A DNA stretch of 64,000 nucleotides. Origin: Lycocorax pyrrhopterus obiensis. Its lineage: Eukaryota; Chordata; Aves; Passeriformes; Paradisaeidae. Position 1 is the stretch's first letter; each line of letters begins with the position of its first letter. A program made the position numbers and the translations under genes. The DNA lies in contig JACSVZ010000004.1 of assembly GCA_014706295.1 (NCBI GenBank), forward strand, positions 85,195,047 through 85,259,046, in the 5' to 3' direction. Below the pieces are notes generated by a model, which was not told the origin of the DNA, searched no databases, and worked only from the letters and a program-made list of their open reading frames with translations. Shown here piece after piece: positions 46,980 through 59,358 of this stretch.

Positions 46980-49900
46980 GAGGTCAATGACATTTCAGCA
47001 TCTTTATTTCAAAAAAAGTAGTCAGTTCAAGGCTTTTTTCAAAATCTCTTGTTACCACTCTCTAAATTTTTGCAAGGTGCATTTAAGCTTCCTGTCAGCA
47101 TGGAGGGGGAACACTTTTCCATGCAGTTTTAATGAAATCAAACTTGGACACCTTCCTTCAATTCAAACTAAACTTCACCTTTATATAATAATATTACATA
47201 TATATATATGTATGTAAAATATTTGTTATAGTGTGAGAGAACTTTGGAGAAAAGTAACAAGACCAGAAAACCTAATAAATTTGTTAGTTCCTACCTAACA
47301 GCAATTCTGTAGCTTTATAAAAATTACCGAATCTTTAATTTAGCAAATACCTCACTATACACTTGCTTTTAAACCTTGTATATATAGAAACTGCTTGTGT
47401 CCCAAAACACAGAGTTTGAAACCACAGGCAAGGCTTTTCTGGGTTAGAGCACAAAAGCCCTTTTATTTAAAAGTATAATATTTGGTTGAAGGTGATGAAA
47501 GAATATACAATGGGGCCAATGATATTTCAGTGGTATCAATAGGTACAAGAAAAGAAATAACAGGACTGTGTAAAAAGCTGGGTAGTAAAATTGTAAAAGG
47601 AACTTCAAAATAAGGTCTGTTAGGTCTTCTCTTGCATTACCAGCTCTGCAAGTCTCCCAAAGGAAACATAGAAACAAAACCATTTAGAAAAGAAGTATAG
47701 AATTAATAGGTGCCTACACTGGGGGGAATAACACTGCCCTGGTATGGAAGTTGGCTCTGCACTTCTCACAGTTTCAGTAAAGAGGTGCCTTAGTACTGGG
47801 AGTATTGTCAACACCTTTTAGTCTTAAAAGAACAAATCTACTAGTTATTGCTGTTGTTAATATTCTTGTCTGATTATTTATATAAAAAATTAGATCAATA
47901 TGTAAATATAGAAGTGTATTTTACTAAATAGTCAACTTTTTTTGCAGTAGTGATTGAGTTTTCAACTACATAGATGAAAAATTATAATGTAGTACCTAAG
48001 AGTGTGTTTCAGATAATTAATTAAATCTTAATAAATTGCCTAAATGTAGATTTGTCTCCATGTTCACTACTGAGATACTTTTTTGTAATGAACAAGTTTG
48101 TCTGGTTGATGACATGTAGGGATTTATTTGACCTTTCAGGGGATGTTGTGTATTTCTTATTTTCTATTTTCATCATCAGTGTTCTGCAATATTTAGAAAT
48201 TACTTGAAATGAGGTGGAAAGTACATCAGCTCACACAAAGAGACTAAACTGTTTTCATTGATCTCTCCTGCTAGAAAGGATTGTGTGGGGCTGCTGAGAA
48301 AGATCTTAGATTCCTTTAGCAAATGTCTCTGGTTAATTGCACAAAATGAAAAGTGAAAACCTGAGAAAAATCAAGGCAGGCTCAGTAGTCAAGCTACAAA
48401 AAGAATTCAGGTTATGGCTCATGGTGGAATGACTGGCTTTCTTACGAAGGCTGGAACATGGATCTTGGGCACAGACACAGCCATCATCAGGAATACTCTT
48501 TCTAAGGCACATTCACACAGCTTAACTTGCCAACTGTAAGCCCAAATGCATATGCTGGTTCTTAAATGCAGAACACTGTTGAACAATGTTTCCAGAAGAG
48601 AGAATTTTTACTGATTTTCAGGTTGGACTTCAACTAAACATCACCTTAATTTGCCAGCCTTGCCAGCTGAATACATAGAGGAAAAATGTTTTAAATCCGT
48701 CCTTTTCATTTTCTAGGTTTTCAGAGATTTATAAAATGCTCTGAGCAGGTAATTTTCTCCACTCAGGATTTAAAGGTCTTAATCCTCTCTTCAAGGCATT
48801 TCTTTCAAAATGTGTGGGTGACTGGTAGGCTAAAATAGCAACTGTGTGACGTTCACTGGTTTTATAGTTTTGCACTTTGCACAAGTGTAAGATACAGAGT
48901 GTATGGTGCTGGAATAGACCAAGCACTAAATCTTGTGATCAAGGGCTAAAACTTGTGATTTTCTCTGAAGCCAGGGAAAAATCTCAGCCTGCAAGACTGT
49001 CATTTTTTCTCTTTGATCTCTTATTCAACCTATACATGGAAGTGAAAGGAACCCCACAAAAATCTTGCAGTTGTAGGACTGTCTGGGAAGTCTGCTGTAC
49101 AGTTCATACCCCTTGATCACATGAAGTCCCCACATCAGGGGGTCCTGCTCCAGGTCCTTGCTCACTACACAATCAAATTGCAGAGGTGCAGGTCAGCCCC
49201 ATCTCATTCTCCAGGTATTTTAAAGTGAAGCAGCAGTCAATGTTTTGATGACTCCAAAGCTGCATTGTTAAGTCCCTCATTCAGTGTGCACTGAGGAGCT
49301 CAAGTTTCCTGATCCTGGTGGAGCTTAGGCTTGAGACAGACCCTGAGCTACCCAGTCTAGTCAGGCTGGCCCCCCCTCCACCCTCAAGCATGCCACAAAC
49401 AGGCAGTTCTGGGTGGCTGGGAAATATGACTGTCTTGATGGCAAATTCATGGCAACATGATCCTTAGTGGAAAATTGCTGAGGCAATAATTTTTGAATAC
49501 TTGTTGTCCCTTTGAGGCTGAAAAGTAGTCCTGACTTTGTGACAGTTTGCAGCTGATAGCAGCTCTTGCTTCTTACCCAGAGGCTTTGAAAGATCTTGCT
49601 GCTGCTTGTTATTTAAAGGTTCTATGCAACACCAACAGTCTCCACTACGGCAAATACCTATGTTTGTAACAAAACTAGTAGTTGTCAAGGGGTGGAACTG
49701 AGAGCTAGCCAAGAACTTCCACAAGGCTTTTTCCTGGCTCTTGGCCTTTTTTCCACCACCTAGTGGCAACAGTTCATGCACATGATGGTCTGAGTCCAGT
49801 TAGGCATTGGCTGATATTAATTCACCCCTTGTCAGTGCTGAGTGACAGAAGGGATTGAATTTTTGAGTTGCAAAGTTTTCTGACCCACATCCTACATAGT

Positions 49901-50533
49901 ATTTTACATTGTTGAGCATAAACCCACAGAAAGGCACACTAACTTTAATAGTAAGATATATTTCCCTAAATTAAATTTCTACTTATGTTTTTTTTCCTCA
50001 AATGCTCCTTCTCCTTCGTCATCAAGTTAAAAATCCAAGATGTAGAAGGCAACACTCTTATCATAAATACATAAACTGATTTGTTTAGACAATGAAAAAT
50101 AAAACACATAGTCCAAAGGATATGCCTTTCAGTGTCGCATTTTAATTTTGTGTGATGTCCCATAAGGAGCTACTTCAGTGCAATAGCCTGTTATATCCAA
50201 AGGTCTCAAAGTGATGGAGAAATATATTATCCCTCACAAGATTCCACTAGACCTACCTCAGAGGTGGAGAAACTAAAATGCAGTGAAATAACCTGCCTAA
50301 CACTATATAGTAAATCAAATGTAGGGACAGAAATCCTTGCTTTTAGTCCTACAGTTAATGCAAAGATGGTCTCTGCTTTTGTTGCCATGACCTCATGGAT
50401 TTCAATTTTCTTTTTTTTTCCCCTTCCCCTTTTTAGTTGTATTTGGGCTTTTCTAAGATTCAATTTAAAGCTAGCACCTGAAAATTAATGTAAGACAAGC
50501 ATATTTCAACAAGAAAAAATAAAACCAAAATAG

Positions 50534-50603
50534 TAATAATAATAATAATGTTATTGTTGTTATTGTTGTTTTGTTGTTGTTTTTGTTGTTGTTGTTGTTG
50601 TTA
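50534..50603 (+). repeat. Compound triplet microsatellite (TAA)n then (TTG)n
   Basis: About five TAA units (50534-50549) switch to a longer interrupted TTG/TTA tract (about 50551-50603). It is likely length-polymorphic. Confidence 0.9.
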
Positions 50604-51664
50604 TTTCTTTTTCTTCAGGCCCCTTCCAAACTGGGCCATTTTAAGAATCATCTCCAATTCTTAGCCAAAAGAATTCTAGGAGGAAAGAGTGTCTCCAGAA
50701 CACAGTAATATCCCTTTGTTAATTTATATCTCAAGTTTATGGAAGTGTGATTTCAATTTCCCCTTTAAAAACCAGACCAAGAAGTTTTGCCACACCTATT
50801 CCTCTGTGTCGTGCTTTTCACTTGGTTTTGTGGGCAGCTTGTGAGTTGTGTCTATTGCCAGTGCCTCTGCAGTGTATGTGCCTTTTACCACCACACTGAG
50901 CTTGGCACTGCCCCAGCACAACACCTCACACTGTGTACTTTGCCTTCTCTGTAGTAGTGTCTACAGCCAAGATACATCTGATGGGGCACACGGACAAAAA
51001 CAGGAGCAGTGAGGCCAGCAGGAATCTCACATTTTTATTAACATCCTTCTCATCTTCTCTTTATGACAGTATCTGCCTGGTGCCAAGAGTGCAGTTAGGC
51101 TTAAAAATACATAAAATTGAGTCAAAACAACTGAATGGAACAAAAGTGTAACCAGAGTTATGCAAGGAGAAGAAAGTACAAGGAGAGAACCAAATGTTTT
51201 CTGGAACCTTTTTTTTTAAATGAATGCTGCCAACAGTGGAAATGGCACTTATTTCCTGTAAGAAATAAGAATTTCTGAACATGCTAGGGAAATGAAAAGA
51301 GAGTTCAGATAGTGTCTGTTGCATTACTGACAATGTTTGGAGTACTACCTTAGTAAGAGAAAAGGATTTCAAAGACCTCGAGGACTGGCATGAAGGGGAG
51401 AAAGAAAGAAAGGCAGGGCAATTTGTCCCATTGACTAGACACTGTGAAATGGCACAAGCAGAATCAAAAGAGGGATTTTCTTTCTCTGTGAGCAGGACAG
51501 AAGAAAAGCAACTTGTTCTTTGAGAGTGAAGAGCTGTAAAGAGGGTATACAAAAGAATATCTGCTCTTAGAAAGCACTTGACAAAATAACCTTGCACTTG
51601 TGTGAAGGAATACCTCTGTAGCCAACAGGCTGCATGTATCTCAGCAGGGAAAGACGCTGGAATT

Positions 51665-51762
51665 TCACAGAATGATTGAGGTTGGAAAGTGCCTCTGGAG
51701 ATTACCCTGTCCAACCCTGTCACCCCTGTCAAGGAGTGCTGCCCAGAGCCCGTTGCCCAGTA
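51665..51762 (-). mobile_element. CR1 LINE, 3' terminal fragment, antisense
   Basis: The inverted CR1 terminus, cacagaatgattgaggttgg, then aaagtgcctctggagat, ctgtccaaccctgtc and gcccagagcccgttgcccag. Only the last 100 bp or so of CR1 is present. It forms the start of the 239-codon minus frame at 51061-51780, which is therefore not a gene. Confidence 0.85.
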
Positions 51763-53444
51763 GAATTTGTGAATATTCAATTAACAAAAATAACAATACA
51801 TGGGGTCCCATGGTCAGGTCTCCTGTTTTAATAACAGCAGTTTAGTGATATGTAGACAAAATTCCTAAAGAATAATTGTCCTGTGTACTTACCTGAAACC
51901 AGCCATTGAAAAAGCATTCAAAAGAGATGCATTTAACAAACAATTATTCCTGCATGTTTTGATCATTTGTGTTCTGAAATTTCTTGGTTTAATTTATTTA
52001 TTCGTTCACAGGAGAGGACCTATCCAGCTGAAGGAAATGCAGTTCTCATGCCTGTGGCTACAGGTGTTAAAAATGAGTTTAGAGATGTGTCCGGCGATAA
52101 CATTTGAGCTGACGTATGCATGTGCTGCAGAGTGATACATCTCATCTTTATTATTACATGTTCCATGGCTATTGAACATGATTTGTTGATATTTGGGAGG
52201 TATGCCTAACTCCCAGCAAGACAAAGCCAACAAAAAGTGAAGTAGCAATACAACACTGTAAACCCTCTTAATGGTCATACATCGTGTATTTTGCAGTAAT
52301 CCCGTGCGTTTGCTACTAAATGGCTTGACCTTTTTTCAAGATCCTGATCTTTTGGGGATTGAAGATGGTGAGAAAGAGAATGCAGAGGAGGAAAGGATCA
52401 CGGCACTTGTCTCCACATTTGTTGTTGATGGAATAACCAGATTCATACTAACCTAGCTGCTGGCTTTTTTGGACTTTGCAGAGAGGCAGCTCTCCTCACA
52501 GGCCGGACACGTGCTTGGTCGTTTGGCTGGCTGACATTACAACCTCACTGATGTGGTTGCTTATGTGAAACCGACACACACAAATTAAACCACAAGCCCA
52601 TGACTGGACTTTCCCTTAAGGCACCTGCAACAGGCAACATCCTCAACAGGCTTGTGGATGTGCCATGAATGCCATGTAAAAGTAATACCTTGGTGCTGGA
52701 AATGTCTCTTCTTGGCTGCCCACCTAGAGGCAACTCTTAAGACGACTTTATTCAATTGACTTCAAGGGCAGTGCCCCCTGTCCTGGGATGTCATTCAGCA
52801 CACTGGGCTTTCTCCAATAACCAAATCTCAGTTTTCTCATGGCCCATTGTTCCCAGTTGTACCACCTACCAGTAACTGAGTTTATGTCAAAATTTTGAAG
52901 CTTATCTGTATACTGAAGGAGGTTAAAGCATCTTGTTTCTGATGGCAAACCAAGATATTATTAGACTATTTGTTTTATTTAACTGCTTACTTTTTTACTC
53001 TTCTTTTGAGGGAAAACACACAACTTATAAAAACTAAAATTAAAATTTAAAAAGCCCGTGACCTAAGCTGTAGTAGAAATTTATTAGGCTAAATCATTGC
53101 AATTGTGATAAATTTCCTTTTATTTTAGTTTTTGCTGAACATTGAAAAACATTATTTTTCAATGTAAACATGGTAAACAAGTAATGCAATCCATGTGGGC
53201 AATATAAATATGTAAAAAAGTACTGTATGAGTATTTTTGTTGATATCCATTTGTCATTATTTAAGTCCAGCCAGCAATTGAACACCACATAACCTCACTG
53301 TCCCTACATCAGCATGGGAGACAGAATTAGAAGGATGAAAGTGGGAAAACTCAAGGCTGAAGGTAAAGTTTAACAGTTTAACTGGTAAAGCAAAAGCCAT
53401 GCATGCAGATAAAGCCACACAAACTAAGGAATTCATTCACCACT
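51763..53444. other. Unique DNA, no gene recognised
   Basis: About 1.7 kb. A plus frame at 52271-52456 has a weak exon look (tattttgcag before it and gatg/gtgagaaag inside it), but its translation is unknown to me. The rest is AT-rich with short unassigned frames on both strands. Confidence 0.5.
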
Positions 53445-53848
53445 TCCCGTGGGCAGGCTGGTGCTCAGCCATTCCCAGGAGAGCAGGGCCCCATCACACA
53501 CAGCGGTGATTTGGGAAGACAAACATCATGACTCCAAATATCCCCTTTTTCCTCCTTTCTGCCCCCCCTTATATACTGAGCATGATGCCATGTGGTCTGG
53601 GATATCTCTTTGGTATTTGGGGTCAGCTGTCCCAACTGTGTCCCCTCCCAACTCCTTGTGCAGCCCCAGCCTCCTCACTGGTGAGGAACAGAAAGTCACT
53701 TTTCCACTTTTACTCTGTGAAAGCCCTGCTCAGCTGTAACTTAAACATCCCTGAATTATCAACACCGTTTCTAGCACAGATCCAAAACACAGCCTCATAC
53801 AAGTTGCTGTGAAGAAAATCAACTCTATCCCAGTGAAAACCATCACTA
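53445..53848 (+). mobile_element. Avian ERV LTR, 3' part, sense
   Basis: A GC-richer block with features of a widespread avian ERVL-like LTR: agcggtgatttgggaagacaaa, then a TATATACTGAGCATGA promoter-like stretch at about 53571-53586. This is followed by gtggtctgggatatctctttgg, gtcccctcccaactccttgtg, and a final tgtgaagaaaatcaactctatcccag near 53808-53834. The 5' part of the LTR and any internal region are absent, so this is a truncated solo LTR. Frames 53449-53739 and 53528-53812 are shadows. The exact family name is uncertain. Confidence 0.75.
53571..53579 (+). promoter_or_regulatory. TATA-like element of the ERV LTR
   Basis: TATATACTG sits inside the LTR at the place where the core promoter of this LTR group lies. 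Activity is unknown. Confidence 0.4.
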
Positions 53849-55499
53849 TTTCAACCCAGTAAACTGCTTATGTGGGCCTTGAGCTTTCTGGATCTCAACC
53901 AAGATGACTTGTGGAATTTACAACTTACAAAATTCTGTCACTTATCTGCCTAATAAAAATATTTTCTTCAAGAAAACCATTTTCTTCTGCTATAAAACAG
54001 CAAAACAGCTACTGAGACATGGTCTAAACTTTGAGCAAGTAAGTCGTACTAGCTAGAAACCTTTACTAGTTTCTAGAGGTGTATCTGAAGAAAATCAAGA
54101 GCTAGAAAGCAGAACTGATTGAAAAAAAAATCATTCACATGGCTAGTAGCATATTATGAAAACATGCTTCCACTATTCTGATACTGTGTTGTTCCCATGG
54201 CCTGGCTGAAGCTGAGTGAAGCTGCAGAATAGTGGCTGCTTGTAACTCACTGAAGTAGTACTCCTCCTCAAGAAACCACAAACAGAGTATTTAATTTTTG
54301 TCTCTGTTGCTTCTTTCATCTATGTATTGCTCAGTTGTACTATGTCCAAGATATATTCATGTGAGTCTTATGAGACCTTTTGAACAGTGTGTGGAACACG
54401 AGAACACTGACCTTATCTTGTGCGTCTCATTTTCCGGCTTTGTCAAAAGGTCGGTTCAGTAACTCAGGTAACTTGTCAGAACTAGGTCATCACAGGGACT
54501 TGTTAGATCTTAAATAAAAAACATTTCCCAAGCTGTACTGTGAAGTGAGATGTTCTGCCAGGGGGGAAAACAGTGCTTGAAATAGCATTCTGATGTGACT
54601 TATGATGATATTGAAGTGCACTTAGCTGTTGAATGTGACATGTGTATGTCGGTATCCATATGGACTATTCATCTTTTGCAGTACTTTAAGCTGTAGTAAG
54701 TTTATATCCAGTGTGCACTTTTAAAAATACATATGGTAGAAGATATGTGTTCATGAGAAGGATTTAAAGTCTTTATTTGACTCAGGGGTTGCACGGATTT
54801 TAAATCATAGGCTGGATTATTAATTACAGTAATGTATGAGAAAATAACATGACAGACATTTGTAGCCAATCATAGCCATCATTTACCTGTGTTTTCAAAT
54901 TCTAGATTCAAAGTCAGTGAAGCCTGTGTGTAGACTGTAGTCTAGTTCTTTCAAAAAATTTGATATTGGAGATTTTTTGCAAGGTCGATCATGACACTTC
55001 ATCTACCAACAGTTGTTACTGTTATTTATAGGTTCTACAGCCTTGTTTGCATTCTCATAAACAAGGAAAATGAAGTAGGTCTATTTTGGGACAAAGATCT
55101 ATAAAAGACTGAAATGCAGAAAAATTAAAAAATAATGTGTTCTGCAATTTATATTAGACTAAGTTTATCATTCAATTTGATTTGAGTAATTAATCCACTG
55201 AAATGATAAGTCAGAGAAACTGTGAGTCAGTGAGGAAACCCAGATTAATTTCCTTATGATAATGACTCTCCCATAATCCTTTTACTGTCTTTCTCTTCCC
55301 TGCCCTCTTCTGTGATGAAAGATACAAATAGAAGTATAATAAATGTTAAATGATAAAACACAGATCTGGATTTTATCTTTAACATTCTCCAGCCATCTTA
55401 AATTTAACAGGAAAAGGGGTTTAAATGCAGGAGCTTTAAGTTAACTCATCCCACGCAAAGAAGAACACAGAATGTGTCTGTCATCATTTTCATTTGCGA
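53849..55499. other. Unique AT-rich DNA between two LTR pieces
   Basis: About 1.65 kb with no open frame above 60 codons and no recognised repeat. It does not resemble ERV internal sequence, so the flanking LTR pieces are separate insertions. Confidence 0.55.
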
Positions 55500-56405
55500 A
55501 TTGAGTTTTTATGGCCAGGTTTTGGCATTGGGGGTGGGGGCTGCAGGCATCCCTTCTGGGAGAAGCTGCCAGAAGCTTCCCCAATGTGTGACAGAGTCAA
55601 TGCCAGACGGCTCCAAGAGACCCAGTGCTGGCCAAGGCTGAGCCAATCAGTGCTGGTGGTAGTGCCTCTGGGATAACATAGTTAAGAAGGGGAAAGAAGT
55701 TACAGCACAGGAGAAAATTACAGCCAAAGATGAGAGGAGTGAGAATGTGTGACAGCAACAACTCTGAAGATCAGTGAAAGACGGGGAGGAGGTGCTCCAG
55801 GGGCTGGAACATAGATTCCCCTGCAGCCCTTGATGTAGACCATGGTAGGGTAGTTGTGTGGACATCCATGGTGCAGCAGAGATCCACCTGCAGCCTGTGG
55901 AAGACCCCATACCAGAGCAGAGGGATGCCCAGAGGAGTCTGTGATCCTGTGCTAAGCCCATGCCAGACCAGGCTCTTGGCAGGACCTGTGGTCCCATGGA
56001 GTGGGGAGCACACACTGTCAGGACTTGTGATCCCGTGGTGGACCCACACTGGAGCAGTCTGTCCCTGAAGGACTGCACCCTGCAGAAGGGACCCACACTG
56101 GAGCAGTTCATGAGGAACTGCAGCCTATAGGAAGGGCTAATATAGGAGAAAGGGCTAACGTAGGAGAAAGGGCTAACGTAGGAGAAAGAGCAAACATAGG
56201 AGAAGTTCTTGGAGGACAGTCTCCCATAGGAGAGACCCCACAGTGGAACAGGGCAAGTGTGAGTAGTCCTCCCCATGAGAAAGAAGGAGCAGCAGAGACA
56301 ACCTGTGGTGAGCTGACCCCAGCCCCATTCCCCATCCTCCTGTGCAGCTTGGGAGGAGGAGGCAGAGAATTTGGGAGTGAAGTTGAGGCCACGTCACAAT
56401 CCACC
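55500..56405 (+). mobile_element. Avian ERVL-like LTR, sense, 3' truncated
   Basis: About 900 bp of a common avian LTR. It starts in U3 (tttttatggccaggttttgg, ctgggagaagctgccagaagc, ctggccaaggctgagccaatc). It passes a TATA-like region (ataacatagttaagaagggg at about 55674) and has the long string of g(g/a)acccacactggagcag repeats typical of the family. It ends at gtgaagttgagg near 56390, before the usual polyadenylation region. No internal retroviral sequence follows. The 209-codon minus frame 55647-56276 and frames 55771-56049, 56108-56431 and 56173-56427 are by-products of this repeat. Confidence 0.8.
56134..56205 (+). repeat. Four tandem 18-bp units inside the LTR
   Basis: Units at 56134-56151, 56152-56169, 56170-56187 and 56188-56205, of the form g(g/a)gc(t/a)aa(t/c)(a/g)taggagaa(a/g). 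Units 2 and 3 are identical. This is a local expansion of one of the LTR's own short motifs. Confidence 0.9.
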
Positions 56406-56531
56406 TGGTAGAAGGCATGATGTTCATTCATTATAAATTTTAGTCAGGCTGAACAAAGACACAAGTCCACATATAAGGGAACTCTCATGCTTTTATTATA
56501 TAATAGTTTTAACTCTTGCCTTGCTAGGTTA

Positions 56532-56578
56532 AGCCCATTCTCTCTAGGTAGCCATTGCTACCTAGCCCATTCTCTCTA
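56532..56578 (+). repeat. Direct repeats flanking a perfect hairpin
   Basis: agcccattctctcta occurs at 56532-56546 and 56564-56578. Between and overlapping them is a 9-bp perfect stem, CTAGGTAGC (56544-56552) with GCTACCTAG (56557-56565), with loop CATT. Confidence 0.85.
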
Positions 56579-58503
56579 ACAGGTAACAAATATGTAATAT
56601 GAACTATCTTCTCATCACAGAGTAATAAATAATTTTGCTTGAAGAGTTTAAGCCACACTCCTCAAAGGATGAGTGTTACTTTTCTGTTTGTTTGTCCTTG
56701 CATGGACAAGAAAATCTCCTGGCCATTTTTCCCTTACCCAGTCCTTTCTATGAACTTTTCATTTTTGAACTGGGAGTTAGCACAATATGGTAAATAACAA
56801 GACAATATGATGGGGGCAGGGGAAGCTGCGGCTTCCTAAGCATTGGAGGACTGCATTTCTTGGAGTTAAAACTGTTACAGCTAAACAAGGAAGTCAATAA
56901 AGGTCCAAGCCATTTTCAACTCACTCCTGTCAAGACCACTAAGCCTACATTTCACAGGCCTGGAAATTGATTATATCGATATTAACACCTTGCCTATCAT
57001 TTGATGTTTCTTGTACTTCCTGTGCATTGGTGTTCTCTGCTGAATGAATGCCCAACACCTGTGAAAATAATGGGTTTGTCTCTGGTTTGTCTCTGTAATG
57101 GGTGTATACATAAAATCTAACCCCTTACTTTTGAAATGAGCATATCTTATCTTAAAGAACAGTCTATTATGCTGAAATAAAACAAACAAAATCTTTTTGT
57201 GTAGAGAATGTTCTTATGAAGAAATTTCAGAAATTAAAATAGTGTAGAAACAAACCAATAAAACAACACTGTAAGTTTATATATTCACACTTCAAGGGTG
57301 ATTTATTTATCAATTTGCTAATCCCATCACGGAAGCAGCATAGCCCATAAGCAACAAACTATTGGCTTCAGAATATGATTCATTTGACCAATACCAACGA
57401 GGACTCTTGTCATAAAATTTTGCAGTCTGTGCTCATCTACTTTTAAAGCTAAACCTTGGCCATAATCTTGTGATGTATAATTTGGGAATAATAAACATGA
57501 GTCACAATAACTCAGTAAGTATGTGCCAGTGGGATTCTAAGCTAGGCCAGCAAAAGTATTTATTTTTGTGAAAAAGAATAAAAGAGGTTTATATAATCCT
57601 ATAGTAAACGTCTAAAATGGAAGATAAAGAAAAAAGAAATCCTAAGTTACTTGTCAGCTCTGACAACGATGGTTGAGCAAAAGTATTTCTAAGGCTGCGA
57701 ATCTCCTTGCCTAGTATTTGACAGATTTGTGAAGGGTAATTAAAGACTAAGTCCATTTGAAAGGCAAGGAGTTAAGTCAAAAGCATTGGATTTCTCGCAC
57801 TCCAGTCTTCTTTCAGCTAATGCAGCTCAAACAACCAAGTCAGGCAGCAAACAGAAATTCTCTGACATGCAGTTACTGCTGTAATCATAATCCAACAGAA
57901 GTAACAAATCAATCTTAAATTGTACCTGCAGTTATTTAGAAGGTCTAGCAAATGTGTCATAAAGCGTATATTTATGAAAGCCAATTTTAACCATATTCTT
58001 GACACCAAAAATTGTTTCTGTTTAAGGTAGTATTCCAAGGTACAGCCTTACGGGAACACGGAACTGAGAAAAGCTGTTACCTTAGCTATAGATGGGAACC
58101 TGGGTGTTATCAACACAAGGAAGAAAAATGTGGGCCTTGCAAAATTCTTTTCTTTTACATATCTGTATCTCAACCTGCTGCTCTTTAAGGGCAGTGATGC
58201 TAAAGTTTAAGATCAGCTGCTTTGGCATGCCTTGTGTTATCTGTTAAAAATGAAGCTTGCAACATGGTCCCTGACTTGTATTGAAATGACCTTAAGAGAA
58301 CGACAAAAGCAGTTGCTTGCTTGCGATTGATTAAATGTGAAATACCAATTTCTGCTGCTGTTTCTTTCATTGAAGGACAGCAGTTGTCCCTCATTAATCT
58401 TTCATTAAAATAATAATGCTTCATTAGAAGGGTAATACCCTTTAATTCAGATAAAGAACAATGGCTTTTGACAAAAAAAGGTTTCTTACCTGGTTAATCA
58501 GAA

Positions 58504-58525
58504 TGCACTAAGTAGTGCACTTAGT
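58504..58525 (+). repeat. Nested palindromes
   Basis: TGCACTA-AG-TAGTGCA at 58504-58519, and ACTAAG...CTTAGT at 58507-58512 / 58520-58525. The two overlapping inverted repeats are mutually exclusive as hairpins. Confidence 0.8.
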
Positions 58526-59284
58526 AACTCCACAGCTTAGCCATTATGGATCTTTTAATGCTGTTAATGTCGATGTTGGCTTGTTTTAAGCATCAGAAGA
58601 AATCAGCAGCTCAGTGAAATTTAAAAGTTCTGCCTAGCTTCACAGTGGCACAGAAAAAGTCTGATTAGGTCTCACCATGATAAAACTAATTCATACTCTG
58701 CAGTTTTGTCCAACTACCTGTGCTAATTATGTTTAAAAATAAAATCAACTTTATTGCATAAAGTCAGTTTTTTCAAGTCTATCTTGCAAATTTCATATAA
58801 CTTTTAATTTCGATGCATGCATGTGAACTTTGCCTTCTGATCTGAAATCAGTGCCAGTGCCTGATTCATCAAAACTCTGGCAAATATTGCAAGGCTCCTG
58901 TCCTGAACAACTGTGGGACGGAAGGATGATAGAGGACACAGATGTTCTGAATATTTCTGGTTTCTGCTGATCTGTTTTTCTGTGACTTTTTTTCCCACTC
59001 TTTCTGTCGTCATTATCTGAAGTCTTTGTTTTCCCCTGCAACCAGAATGACTGTCTGACTCTGCAACCTGCCTGGAGGTTTGTGACCCCATGTTCCTCTC
59101 TCTTCCCACTTACCTAACACAGCAAGTTCCTTGCTTCTTTGATTAAGGGATGAACAATTTATTCTCTGCGCATACGTCTCATACTGCACTTTTCTTTCTT
59201 AGTCATCTTTCATGAAGCCCTAAGAGACAGCCCAAGAAACTTCAATCACACATTGAATAAAGAGAGTACTAGATGTTCTTTGCC

Positions 59285-59358
59285 AAAAAAAAAAAAAAAA
59301 CAAACCAAAAAAACAACCAACAAAAAAACCAAAAAGAACAAAAAACCAACAAAAAAAG
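59285..59358 (+). repeat. A-rich low-complexity tract
   Basis: A 16-base A run followed by caaacc / caacc-interrupted A runs over about 74 bases. Confidence 0.9.

Larger units (their letters stand above)
43683..51664. other. Unique AT-rich DNA, no gene recognised
   Basis: About 8 kb. An 18-base A run lies at 46962-46979, a (TA)n tract at about 47196-47213, and a compound triplet repeat at 50534-50603. The block at about 46110-46170 is rich in TAATTA-like motifs. The region 49100-49400 is GC-richer; a plus frame at 48877-49116 contains the words LFNLYMEV, which recall LINE reverse transcriptases, but no other motif supports that. No RNA gene was seen. Confidence 0.5.

Noticed and set aside
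48877..49116. Frame containing LFNLYMEV, recalling LINE reverse transcriptase
   Set aside because: No second RT motif (no YADD/FADD) follows and the neighbouring DNA does not continue the similarity.
51061..51780. Longest open frame of the window (239 codons, minus strand)
   Set aside because: Its first part is a CR1 fragment in antisense and the remainder is S/F/L-rich with no domain I recognise; the plus-strand sequence is purine-rich, which keeps the frame open by composition.
52300..52368. Possible short exon between tattttgcag and gatg/gtgaga
   Set aside because: The donor is weak, the peptide is unknown and the segment is only about 68 bp; AG...GT pairs of this quality are frequent by chance.
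55647..56276. 209-codon minus frame with a repeated FSYVSP motif
   Set aside because: It lies wholly inside an ERV LTR, antisense to it; the protein repeat is the translation of four 18-bp tandem units.
53445..56405. The two LTR pieces at 53.4 and 55.5 kb as the ends of one provirus
   Set aside because: They belong to different LTR types and the DNA between them has no PBS, polypurine tract or retroviral frames.
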